The notes under the pieces: model-generated
Told to the model about the DNA's origin: nothing
Seen by the model: the letters and a program-made list of their open reading frames with translations, nothing else
Databases searched by the model: none
Made by a program: the position numbers and the translations under genes
Shown: positions 17,708 to 24,424 of the stretch, piece by piece
Numbering within the stretch: the stretch's first letter is position 1
Layout: the number at the start of each line of letters is the position of its first letter
Assembly: GCF_014203795.1 (NCBI RefSeq)
Contig: NZ_JACHJU010000003.1
Span: 372,001-436,000, forward strand
Source: Streptosporangium album
GTDB taxonomy: Bacteria > Actinomycetota > Actinomycetes > Streptosporangiales > Streptosporangiaceae
Length of the DNA stretch: 64,000 nt
Direction: 5' to 3'

Positions 17708-17725
17708 TCAATCGGAAGTGCGCAT
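17708..17725 (-). other. Candidate leaderless upstream ORF (5 codons) in the ABC-F leader
   Basis: On the minus strand ATG CGC ACT TCC GAT TGA (peptide MRTSD) lies in the 174-base leader of the ABC-F gene. A -10-like hexamer TACACT (17733-17738) ends seven bases before its ATG, the spacing expected for a transcript that begins at the start codon. The main start codon follows 115 bases later. Near it, GGAG-TGTT-CTCC could hide the likely ribosome binding site. Translation of the short frame could influence ABC-F expression, as in known attenuator-controlled resistance genes. This is a prediction from sequence layout only. Confidence 0.4.
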
Positions 17726-17766
17726 ACCGATCAGTGTACGGCGCGCGCACAGCCGCTTTCCCCTGA

Positions 17767-18423
17767 TTAACCGGGGTCGATCACCCTGATGTGGACCGCG
17801 CGGAACTGGGCGGGCGTGCCGGAGAGCACGGCCAGCCGGGGATCGGGCACCGCCAGGAAAGGCCCGGCCTCCAGCGCGAAGACCGCAGCGAGCCTGCGAT
17901 CAGACCTCAGGGCGTCCACCGCCCGCCGGTCGCCCCCCAAGACCACCGCCTCCAACTCGGCCACGCACGGGCCGAGGACCCGCAGCGCCACCTCGGCCGC
18001 CGCCTCATGCGCCTGACCGGCCTGGTTCTCCCTACGCCGGGCGAACCGCTGCTGGGACCAGCCCCCCGCCGCACTCCGGCCGTGGACCAGCCGCGACCCC
18101 ACCTTCGAGGAGACCAGCACGTCACCCTGGAAGATCCCGGCCGCATGGCCGCCAAGCCGTACCAGCAGCACGCCGACCCTGCGCTCCCTGCGCGCATGGG
18201 TGATGAGACGGGCCAGCGGCCCGCCCCCCGAAGAGGTCAGCGGCGGAAACGGCACCCGGAGTTCGGCTACGGCGCCATCGGCGCCCTGAAGCCGCACGAC
18301 CTCGTCGGCGGCCGTCACATCCGGCGGACCATGCCGCTCGGCGAAGCCGTCCACCCAGCGGCCGAGGCGCTCCGGCCCCACCAGGACCCAGCGCCCCCCT
18401 CCCTTGGCAGGTCGTGAGCTCAT
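17767..18423 (-). CDS. acVLRF1-family peptidyl-tRNA hydrolase (Vms1-like release factor)
   Basis: A 218-residue protein of the eRF1/Vms1-like release factor fold. The decisive motif is GGWSQQRFARRRENQ (about residues 120-134), the actinobacterial counterpart of the catalytic Gln loop (GGQ/GSQ) that hydrolyses peptidyl-tRNA on stalled 50S subunits. GVLLVRLGGHAAGIFQGD and VSSKVGSRLVHGRS precede it as the usual strands, and a helix rich in Ala and Glu follows. The ATG at 18423 starts close to the family N-terminus; an in-frame upstream start at 18519 would add 32 unlike residues. It is followed on the same strand by the ABC-F gene. Confidence 0.82.
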   Translation of the reverse strand: MSSRPAKGGGRWVLVGPERLGRWVDGFAERHGPPDVTAADEVVRLQGADGAVAELRVPFPPLTSSGGGPLARLITHARRERRVGVLLVRLGGHAAGIFQGDVLVSSKVGSRLVHGRSAAGGWSQQRFARRRENQAGQAHEAAAEVALRVLGPCVAELEAVVLGGDRRAVDALRSDRRLAAVFALEAGPFLAVPDPRLAVLSGTPAQFRAVHIRVIDPG

Positions 18424-18524
18424 GGCACGGGACACTACCGGCTGCTCCCCCTCCCCCGGCCGGCGCCAACGGACAGCGAAATATCGGCGAACATCACCGA
18501 ACGTCGCCCATCTGATCACCGAGC

Positions 18525-19637
18525 GTGCCCCATCATCTGTACGTGGCGAGCCGAACGCACCTCTCCCCGGCCTCCGCGGCCGGCGCCGTGAACATCACAC
18601 CGATCGTCGACCTCGACACGGGGGGCGTCATCGCCCTCCAAGCCGTCGGGGAGCACCACGGCACCATCGCCTCCCTCACCGAAACCCTCCTCCGCGCCGC
18701 CGGAAGCGAACTCCTGCTCCCGCTGGTGATCGGCCTGCCGACAGAGACGGTGATCGGCGGCCCGGCCGCGCTGGCGCCGCTCCACGAAGCGCTACGGATG
18801 TCGGGACGGCGACCCCGGGAAGTGATCCTCGTACTCCGCGGCGGCTTCTCCGGCACCGAACGGCGACCGCTGATCACCGGCCTGGACGGACTCCGCGCCA
18901 TCGGCTACCTGATCGCGGTCGGCGATCTCGGAACGGGCCACATCCCGATGGACCTGCTCACCGACGCGGCCCCCTACCTGGCGGTGCTCTCCCCCGACCT
19001 CATGGCGCGGATCACCCAGGACCCGCGCCGCGCGGCGCTCGCGGAGGCACTGGCCAGGCTCGCCCGCGACGTGGGCGCCCACGTCCTGGCCCCGGGTGTG
19101 ACGCAGGAGGCGCAGCTGACCGCCGTACGGAGCTGGGGAGTACGGCTGGCGCAGGGGCCGCTGCTGACCCCGGGGCCCTCCGGCCGGATCAGAGTGCCGC
19201 TCCCCTCCGTCGAGGAGGAGCCGGCCCGGATCCTTCACGGGCCTCGTGTCCAGGAGTTCCTCCTGCCCGCGGCGACCCTCCCCTACGAGGCCACCGCCGA
19301 GGAGGCCGCCGGCGCCTTCGGCGGCGAGCCCTCCATCACCAGCGTGATCCTGGTGGACGAGTACCAGCGCCCGAAGGCGAGCCTGGATCGCAGCCGCTTC
19401 CTGCTGTCCATCGCCGGCCGCTTCGGGCACGCCCTGCACGGCAAGAAGCCCGCCGCACGCCTGGCGGAGCCCGCCCGCACGGTCCCCAAGACCACTTCTG
19501 CGATCGCCGCCATGCAGGTCGCCGGGCGTGACGCCGACCGCGTATACGACGACCTGGTGGTCGTGGACGAGTTCGGCCGCTGCATGGGCATCGTCCGGAT
19601 GTCCGACCTGATCCGCCAGATGGCCGTCGAGCGGTAG
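18525..19637 (+). CDS. Degenerate EAL-domain protein with C-terminal CBS-like region
   Basis: A 370-residue cytoplasmic protein. Residues about 20-215 follow the EAL phosphodiesterase fold (ITPIVDLDTGGVIALQAVG, then REVILVLRGG, then VGDLGTGH, and VRLAQGPLL near the end). The catalytic signature is lost: the EAL triplet reads ALQ and the DDFGTG motif reads GDLGTG. It should therefore not hydrolyse c-di-GMP, but may bind a nucleotide or partner. The C-terminal part (KTTSAIAAMQVAG ... YDDLVVVDEFGRCMGIVRMSDLIR) resembles a CBS half-module. The GTG at 18525 is the longest start; GTG at 18543 or 18588 is possible. It diverges from the acVLRF1 gene. Confidence 0.75.
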   Translation: MPHHLYVASRTHLSPASAAGAVNITPIVDLDTGGVIALQAVGEHHGTIASLTETLLRAAGSELLLPLVIGLPTETVIGGPAALAPLHEALRMSGRRPREVILVLRGGFSGTERRPLITGLDGLRAIGYLIAVGDLGTGHIPMDLLTDAAPYLAVLSPDLMARITQDPRRAALAEALARLARDVGAHVLAPGVTQEAQLTAVRSWGVRLAQGPLLTPGPSGRIRVPLPSVEEEPARILHGPRVQEFLLPAATLPYEATAEEAAGAFGGEPSITSVILVDEYQRPKASLDRSRFLLSIAGRFGHALHGKKPAARLAEPARTVPKTTSAIAAMQVAGRDADRVYDDLVVVDEFGRCMGIVRMSDLIRQMAVER

Positions 19638-19689
19638 CGGTCGCCGGGGCCTCCGACCCCGACTCCTTTACATTGTAGATTTTTAAGGG

Positions 19690-19714
19690 GATGCCCGGTT
19701 CACCGGACGGCATC
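19690..19714 (+). terminator. Hairpin downstream of the EAL/CBS gene
   Basis: GATGCC and GGCATC flank an inner CGGT-TC-ACCG hairpin, giving an imperfect stem about 50 bases after the stop codon. There is no strong U-tract. It separates the EAL/CBS gene from the iron-regulated promoter that follows. Confidence 0.4.
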
Positions 19715-19752
19715 AGCCCTGCCGTACATTTCAAATGGCCATATGCTACGAC

Positions 19753-19766
19753 TTAGGTTTACCTAA
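19753..19766 (+). promoter_or_regulatory. DtxR/IdeR-like iron box upstream of the siderophore-interacting protein gene
   Basis: TTAGGTTTACCTAA is a perfect-ended inverted repeat that matches half-sites of the 19-base DtxR/IdeR consensus (TTAGGTTAGSCTAACCTAA) in two overlapping registers. It ends 23 bases before the start codon, so bound repressor would block transcription when iron is sufficient. The downstream gene product, a siderophore-interacting flavoprotein, makes iron control biologically sensible. Confidence 0.75.
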
Positions 19767-19789
19767 TCCGAGATGGTCGGGAGTGGTGT

Positions 19790-20632
19790 ATGGCAGAGGG
19801 CAAGCCTGCGCGTAAGACGACCCGCGGTGAGGTGAGGCGGGTGGAGCAGCTCACCCCGCACATGATCCGGGTGGTCCTCGGGGGCGACGGGCTCGCCGGT
19901 TTCGGAGCGGGCGAGTTCACCGACCACTATGTGAAGCTGCTGTTCCCCCCGCCCGGGGTGAGCTATCCGGTGCCGTTCGACCTGGAGGCGATCAAGCGTG
20001 ATCTGCCCCACGACCAGTGGCCCACCACCCGCACCTACACCGTCCGCGCGTGGGACCCGGAGGCGGGCGAGCTGACGCTCGACTTCGTCTACCACGGCGA
20101 CAACGGCCTCGCCGGACCCTGGGCGGCGCGGGTACGGCCCGGCGACGAGATCCACTTCTTCGGCCCCGGCGGTGCCTACACACCTGACCCGCAGGCCGGC
20201 TGGCACCTGCTCGTGGGTGACGAGAGCGCGCTGCCGGCCATCGCCGCCTCCCTGGAGCGCCTGCCGGCCGGCGTCCGGGCCCACGTGTTCCTGGAGGTGG
20301 CCGGCCCGCAGGAGGAGCAGCCGCTCGACTCCCCCGGCGACGCCGAAATCGTCTGGCTGCACCGGGGCGAGGCGCCGGTCGGCGAGGTGCTGGTCGCGGC
20401 CGTGCGCGAACTCGACTTCCCCGAGGGCCCCCTGCACGCCTTCGTCCACGGAGAGGCCGGCTTCGTCAAGGAGCTCCGCCGCCACCTGCGGACCGAACGC
20501 GGCATCCCCCTGTCGCAGCTGTCCATCTCCGGCTACTGGCGCCTGGGCCGTGACGACGAGGCGTGGCGCTCCTCCAAGAAGGAGTGGAACCGGCAGATCG
20601 AGGAGGAGGAGGCCGCGGCGCTGCCGGGGTGA
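19790..20632 (+). CDS. Siderophore-interacting protein (ViuB/SIP-type flavin reductase)
   Basis: A 280-residue cytoplasmic flavoprotein that releases iron from ferric siderophores by reduction. The FAD-binding pattern RTYTVRAWDPEAGELTLDFVYHG, the GDEIHFFGPGG turn, the short NAD(P)H-binding segment LVGDESALPAIAA and the C-terminal HGEAGFVKELRRHL ... LSISGYWRLGR are all hallmarks of the SIP family. The length is normal. The start codon follows an iron box (19753-19766). A decayed ABC ATPase lies just downstream in the opposite direction. Confidence 0.92.
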   Translation: MAEGKPARKTTRGEVRRVEQLTPHMIRVVLGGDGLAGFGAGEFTDHYVKLLFPPPGVSYPVPFDLEAIKRDLPHDQWPTTRTYTVRAWDPEAGELTLDFVYHGDNGLAGPWAARVRPGDEIHFFGPGGAYTPDPQAGWHLLVGDESALPAIAASLERLPAGVRAHVFLEVAGPQEEQPLDSPGDAEIVWLHRGEAPVGEVLVAAVRELDFPEGPLHAFVHGEAGFVKELRRHLRTERGIPLSQLSISGYWRLGRDDEAWRSSKKEWNRQIEEEEAAALPG

Positions 20633-20639
20633 GATCGGA

Positions 20640-20870
20640 TCAGAGCCAGCCCTGAACCTGGGCGCGCTGGACGGCCTCGATGCGGTTGCGGGCGATCACG
20701 ATGACCCGATCGGAGTTCTCGTCGGCCTCCTCGAGGTAATGGGTGGCGAACAGCACGGTCCGTCCCGCGGCCGCGTAGGCGCGCATGCCCTCCAGAACCG
20801 CAGCCGCGACTCCACGTCCATGGCGGCGGTGGGCTCGTCCAGCACCAGCAGCTTGGGCGCGCCGGCGATA
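20640..20870 (-). pseudogene. Remnant of an ABC-2 exporter ATPase, frameshifted and fused to a LuxR-type regulator tail
   Basis: On the minus strand, AGAPKLLVLDEPTAAMDVESR (shown in part) is the Walker B/D-loop region of an ABC exporter ATPase. One base appears lost near 20792; reading on in the next frame gives MRAYAAAGRTVLFATHYLEE and NSDRVIVIA, the H-loop region. Walker A and the signature are absent because homology stops near 20870. After VIVIA the frame continues as RNRIEAVQRAQVQGWL and stops; this resembles the C-terminus of DesR/LuxR-type response regulators, not an ABC ATPase. An ABC-kinase-regulator operon may have collapsed by internal deletion. Confidence 0.7.
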
Positions 20871-21004
20871 AAGTTAGAAGTGCTCCCGTTTGATGGTCGG
20901 TGCCTATCGTCCGGGCTTGGTGGTGACATTTGTCAGACGCGCCGGGCGCGCGGAACCGGTCAGGGGACGGCGACCGGCTTCTTCGATCATCATGATTGCT
21001 AAGA

Positions 21005-21020
21005 TTGGCAATTGCGTAAG
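21005..21020 (+). promoter_or_regulatory. Candidate ArsR operator upstream of the first ArsR gene
   Basis: TTGGCAATTGCGTAAG lies about 50 bases before the ArsR start, in an AT-richer patch that also contains ATCATCATGAT. A similar sequence, TGGCAAATTGCATAA, occurs at 22471-22485 upstream of the second ArsR operon. The shared pattern TGGCAA-TTGC-TAA is a candidate common operator for the two paralogues. Confidence 0.4.
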
Positions 21021-21070
21021 CCGCTGGAATCGGGACGGACGCCGATGGTGACGACAGGGAGGGTGTCGCG

Positions 21071-21430
21071 GTGAGCAGGCCGCTCTACCAGTTGAAGGCC
21101 GAGTTCTTCAAGACTCTGGGGCACCCTTCGCGTATCCGGGTGCTGGAGCTGCTCAGCGAGCGCGACCACTCGGTCGCGGAGATGCTGCCCGAGGTGGGCA
21201 TCGAGCCCGCGCACCTGTCACAGCAGCTGGCGGTGCTGCGCCGCGCCAACCTCGTGGTCTCGCGCAAGGAGGGCTCCGGCGTCTACTACTCGCTCACCAG
21301 CCCCGACGTGGCCGAGCTTCTCAGGATGACGCGATCGATCCTCACCGGCATGCTCTCGGGGCAGGCCGAACTCCTGGAGGATCTGCGGGCCTCGGCCCGC
21401 GGGGACGGTGCGGACACGCCGGCCAGGTGA
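21071..21430 (+). CDS. ArsR-family winged-helix regulator (copy 1)
   Basis: A 119-residue dimeric DNA-binding protein. YQLKAEFFKTLGHPSRIRVLE opens the winged helix and AHLSQQLAVLRRANLV is the recognition helix, followed by the wing SRKEGSGVYYSL. No Cys cluster for metal sensing is present in the usual alpha3 position, so the ligand is unlikely to be arsenite or a similar metal bound by thiols. It is a paralogue of the gene at 21726-22061 (same layout through the C-terminal helix with LSGQAELLEDLR). GTG or ATG alternatives are limited; the start at 21071 follows GGTGTCGCG with a weak binding site. Confidence 0.88.
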   Translation: MSRPLYQLKAEFFKTLGHPSRIRVLELLSERDHSVAEMLPEVGIEPAHLSQQLAVLRRANLVVSRKEGSGVYYSLTSPDVAELLRMTRSILTGMLSGQAELLEDLRASARGDGADTPAR

Positions 21431-21474
21431 GGTGGGCGCGGGGTCGTCGCGAGGCAGCGCTCGCACCGGATCCG

Positions 21475-21663
21475 CTAGCCGAGATCCAGCGCCATGACGA
21501 TGCCGAGGCCGACGATGTGGATCAGCACCACGAGGGTGATGAGAAAGACGAACACGAACTTCGCGGGTCCGTGTTCGAAGTGTTTGCCGTCTTGGAGCAC
21601 GGGTCTCTGCGCCTGGCGGTCCGCGATCCGCTCTTCGAGAGTCTTTCTCTTCTGGTGAGCCAT
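21475..21663 (-). CDS. Small single-span membrane protein
   Basis: A 62-residue protein. It has a charged N-terminus (KRKTLEERIADRQAQ) and one transmembrane helix (KFVFVFLITLVVLIHIVGLGIVMAL). Codon use is GC-rich at third positions as in neighbours, and AGGAA lies seven bases before the ATG at 21663. It is downstream of and co-oriented with the second ArsR gene, so it is probably part of the same mini-operon. Function not recognised; its size suggests a regulatory or accessory membrane peptide. Confidence 0.65.
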   Translation of the reverse strand: MAHQKRKTLEERIADRQAQRPVLQDGKHFEHGPAKFVFVFLITLVVLIHIVGLGIVMALDLG

Positions 21664-21725
21664 GGTGGTTCCTGAGGTGGGTTGGGTGACTTGATGAAGG
21701 GGATGAGCGGCCGCACCGGGCGTCC

Positions 21726-22061
21726 TCACCCGTGGGCCTCGGCCCGCAACTCGGCCAGCAACTCTCCCTGACCGGCCAGCAGCTCGGCCAGGATCCATCG
21801 GGCGGTGACCATCAGTTCCGCCACATCAGGAGTGGACAAGTTATATATGACGGTGGTCCCCTCGCGCGTGGCGGCCACGATCCCCGCGCGGCGTAGCACG
21901 GCCAGCTGCTGGGAGAGGCTGGAGGCTTCGATGTCGATCGCGCTCAGGAGATCCCGTACCGGCAGGGGGCCGTCCTGCAGCAGCTCCAGCACCCGGATGC
22001 GGACCGGATGCCCAAGCGTGCGGAAGAACTCGGCCTTGGCCTGGTACAGCGGGACCGGCAT
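21726..22061 (-). CDS. ArsR-family winged-helix regulator (copy 2)
   Basis: A 111-residue regulator closely related to the ArsR protein encoded at 21071. YQAKAEFFRTLGHPVRIRVLE opens the domain, SSLSQQLAVLRRAGIV is the recognition helix and ATREGTTVIYNL the wing. It lacks an obvious thiol metal site. Its ATG follows the stop codon of the 67-residue gene after one base, indicating co-translation. The two ArsR copies face each other around a small membrane protein gene. Confidence 0.88.
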   Translation of the reverse strand: MPVPLYQAKAEFFRTLGHPVRIRVLELLQDGPLPVRDLLSAIDIEASSLSQQLAVLRRAGIVAATREGTTVIYNLSTPDVAELMVTARWILAELLAGQGELLAELRAEAHG

Positions 22062-22062
22062 G

Positions 22063-22266
22063 TCACGCCGCTCCGCCGGTGGGGGCGTCGACCGTGTCGG
22101 ACGCGTGTCGCACGTCGACGCCGTGCTGCTCGGCGATGCGCAGCAGGTTCTCCAGGCGCCCGGACAGCACCTCGACCGAATGCTCGTCGAAAGCCTGGCG
22201 CATGAGCCGCAGCTCGGCGTCGACCTCGTCGACGCGCGCCCTGAGCTCCGCCGCGAACTCGCTCAT
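22063..22266 (-). CDS. Small helical hypothetical protein
   Basis: A 67-residue protein from the ATG at 22266, supported by GGAGGT five bases upstream. The sequence is almost entirely amphipathic helix (LRARVDEVDAELRLMRQAF and VLSGRLENLLRIAEQHG), suggesting a coiled coil or a partner-binding helix. It is the first gene of a three-gene operon with an ArsR regulator and a mini membrane protein. Function unknown. Confidence 0.65.
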   Translation of the reverse strand: MSEFAAELRARVDEVDAELRLMRQAFDEHSVEVLSGRLENLLRIAEQHGVDVRHASDTVDAPTGGAA

Positions 22267-22699
22267 CGAATACCTCCAACGTGGGACCGCTGGGCCCTGG
22301 CTATGGGAAGTGGATGCGGCGCGGTACCGCGCAGCGCCGGTGAGTCCGGCGCGGAGGAGCGGCCGCACGTCCCCGGCTCCGGCCGCGGGGAGGAGGAGGT
22401 CAAGCCCCGTCTCCCGTGGAGACGGATCAACTTTTCAGCACCTGGATGGCGAACACAATTACTTATGATGTGGCAAATTGCATAATTGTTCAAATCGTAA
22501 GCATCGTAGGTAGAATGCCAACGGCAGTCCGGCTCCGGATGTCGCCCGCGGCCCTGGCCGGACCAGACCGGGGGTGGGCAGGGCGTCTCCATGCACGGCT
22601 GCCGCCCGGCAGGACATGGCATATCGTGTAAAGCCTTGCCAATGCGATGAGGCACAGTGACCAGAGGCCGGAGACGGCCTGCGTGAGGGAGTACAGCCA
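22267..22699. promoter_or_regulatory. Divergent intergenic region with AT-rich promoter/operator patch
   Basis: This 433-base gap lies between the ArsR mini-operon (minus) and the DUF3073 gene (plus). An AT-rich segment at about 22450-22505 stands out from the GC-rich surroundings. It contains TGGCAAATTGCATAATTG (22471-22488), similar to the sequence before the first ArsR gene. No coding frame with homology was seen in the rest. GGGAG at about 22687-22691 serves the DUF3073 start. Confidence 0.45.
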
Positions 22700-22867
22700 A
22701 TGGGGCGGGGTCGAGCCAAGGCTAAGCAGACGAAGGTGGCCCGTGAGCTGAAGTACGGCAGCCACGACATCGACCTGGCGCGGTTGCGCGAGGAGCTCAG
22801 CGCCGGTGACCGTCTCGCGCGAAACGACGAGGCCGACACCCCCGCTGAGGAGTCGGCCGACCGGTAG
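22700..22867 (+). CDS. DUF3073 family protein
   Basis: A 55-residue protein. The opening MGRGRAKAKQTKVARELKY is the signature of the DUF3073 family, small basic proteins almost universal in actinobacteria. The C-terminal half is acidic (NDEADTPAEESADR). GGGAG about nine bases before the ATG is the ribosome binding site. The basic N-terminus suggests nucleic-acid binding, but no function is established. Confidence 0.88.
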   Translation: MGRGRAKAKQTKVARELKYGSHDIDLARLREELSAGDRLARNDEADTPAEESADR

Positions 22868-22927
22868 GGACCGGGCCGCCCCGGCCAGGCCGGGGCGGCG
22901 ACGGGACCACTCAGGCGACGGGGCCGC

Positions 22928-23773
22928 TCAGAGACGGCAGGCGAAGATGGCGGTGACCAGAATGGCCTTCGCCCCCATCTCCCAGAGCTGGTCCATCACC
23001 TGCTGGTGCCCCTTGCGCGGCACCATGGCGCGGACCGCGACCCAGCCCTCCCGGTGCAGCGGGGAGACCGTGGGTCCCTCCATGCCCGGGGTGAGGGCGA
23101 TGGCCTCCTCGATCCGCTCGGCCCGGATGTCGTAGTCCATCATCACGTAGTCACGTGCCACCAGCACGCCCTGCAGGCGGCGGACGAGCTGTTGCAGCCC
23201 CTGGGTCTCCACACCGCCGGCCCCCTTGATCAGCACGGCTTCGGAGCGGGTGATCGGCTCGCCGAACACCTCCAGCCCGATGTTGCGCAGTGTGGTGCCG
23301 GTCTCCACGACATCGGCCACGGCGTCGGCCACGCCCAGCCGGACGGCGGTCTCGACCGCGCCGTCCAGCTTGATCACCCGGGCCTCGACCCCCTGCTCGG
23401 TGAGGTAGGCCTCCAGCAGGCCGGCGTAGGAGGTGGCGATGCGCTTGCCCTTGAGGTCGGTGACCGAGGAGAACGCACCCGGGTCGGCGGCGAAGCGGAA
23501 GGTGGACCTGCCGAAGCCGAGGGGCAGGATCTCCTCGACCCGCGCGCCGGAGTCGTGGAGCATGTCGCGGCCGGTGATCCCGGCGTCGAGTGTGCCCTCG
23601 CCGACGTAGACGGCGATGTCCTTCGGGCGCAGGAAGAACAGCTCACAGGAGTTTTCGGGGTCGACGACCACGAGCTCCTTGCTGTCCGTGCGCGCGCGGT
23701 ATCCGGCTTCCTTGAGCATCGTCTGGGCGGCCTCGGTGAGGGCGCCCTTGTTGGGAACGGCGAGACGGAGCAT
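22928..23773 (-). CDS. hisG: ATP phosphoribosyltransferase, long form
   Basis: Catalyses the first step of histidine synthesis (ATP plus PRPP to phosphoribosyl-ATP). The 281-residue length includes the C-terminal regulatory ACT-like domain (GWVAVRAMVPRKGHQQVMDQL), so it is the long, histidine-inhibited form. Typical motifs are LRLAVPNKGAL at the N-terminus, LRPKDIAVYVGEGTLDAGITG in the middle and the PRPP-binding DAVADVVETGTTLR. It follows hisE by 60 bases on the same strand. Confidence 0.95.
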   Translation of the reverse strand: MLRLAVPNKGALTEAAQTMLKEAGYRARTDSKELVVVDPENSCELFFLRPKDIAVYVGEGTLDAGITGRDMLHDSGARVEEILPLGFGRSTFRFAADPGAFSSVTDLKGKRIATSYAGLLEAYLTEQGVEARVIKLDGAVETAVRLGVADAVADVVETGTTLRNIGLEVFGEPITRSEAVLIKGAGGVETQGLQQLVRRLQGVLVARDYVMMDYDIRAERIEEAIALTPGMEGPTVSPLHREGWVAVRAMVPRKGHQQVMDQLWEMGAKAILVTAIFACRL

Positions 23774-23833
23774 GACGCGGAGATTCCTTACGTGGATGGT
23801 GGTTTCTACGAGGCTGGAGCCGGGCGCACCGGC

Positions 23834-24097
23834 TCACAGATGCTTGTAGACCTCGTCCAGCCCGATCCCTTTGGAGATCATGAGAACCTGCACGTGGTAG
23901 AGGAGCTGGGAGATCTCCTCGGCGGCCCGCTCGTTCGACTCGTGCTCGGCCGCCATCCAGCTCTCGGCGGCCTCCTCCACGACCTTCTTGCCGATGGCAT
24001 GGACCCCGGCGTCCAGCGCGGCCACGGTCCCCGAACCCTCGGGCCGGGTGCGCGCCTTGTCGGACAGCTCGGCGTACAGCTCTTCGAAGGTCTTCAT
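23834..24097 (-). CDS. hisE: Phosphoribosyl-ATP pyrophosphatase
   Basis: An 87-residue enzyme for the second step of histidine synthesis, hydrolysing phosphoribosyl-ATP to phosphoribosyl-AMP and pyrophosphate. The MazG-like all-helical fold is evident, with the metal-binding pattern KKVVEEAAESWMAA and EEISQLLYHVQVLM. Immediately upstream of hisG on the same strand, the usual actinobacterial arrangement. Confidence 0.95.
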   Translation of the reverse strand: MKTFEELYAELSDKARTRPEGSGTVAALDAGVHAIGKKVVEEAAESWMAAEHESNERAAEEISQLLYHVQVLMISKGIGLDEVYKHL

Positions 24098-24350
24098 GAT
24101 CTCTCTCGACGTCGTCGGATGTGCCCTCCCAGCCTAACGGCCCCGCAGGTCCGCAGATGTACGCGTCCACCGCCTGGACACCGGAGTGCTTCTCCGGCGA
24201 GGACCGGGCCGTCGTGCGGGGCCGTATCCTCAGCTCGCACTCCCGGCCGGACCCTGCGGAAAGGCCGGGCTCGGCCTCCACCAGGGCCCAGAGGGCCTCT
24301 GAGGCCCGTCGGCGGCCGCGACAGGCGCGCCGTCCTCCCTGGTGGCACGC

Positions 24351-24390
24351 CCAAGGGGCCGGTACGGCGACTGCCGTACCGGCCCCTTGG
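24351..24390. terminator. Strong bidirectional hairpin terminator downstream of the RNA helicase gene
   Basis: A perfect 18-pair stem (24351-24368 with 24373-24390) around a GACT loop. It lies 35 bases after the helicase stop and about 250 bases upstream of hisE. Ends of the stem are CCAAGGGG and CCCCTTGG. There is no long U-tract, as is usual for high-GC actinobacteria. The remainder of the 327-base gap (24098-24424) shows no gene. Confidence 0.75.
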
Positions 24391-24424
24391 GGTCACAGTC
24401 CGTCGGGCGGTCTACAGCCCGATG

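Noticed and set aside
22490..22765. A 91-codon minus-strand frame upstream of DUF3073
   Set aside because: It has no ribosome binding site or homology and lies antisense to the DUF3073 promoter and start.
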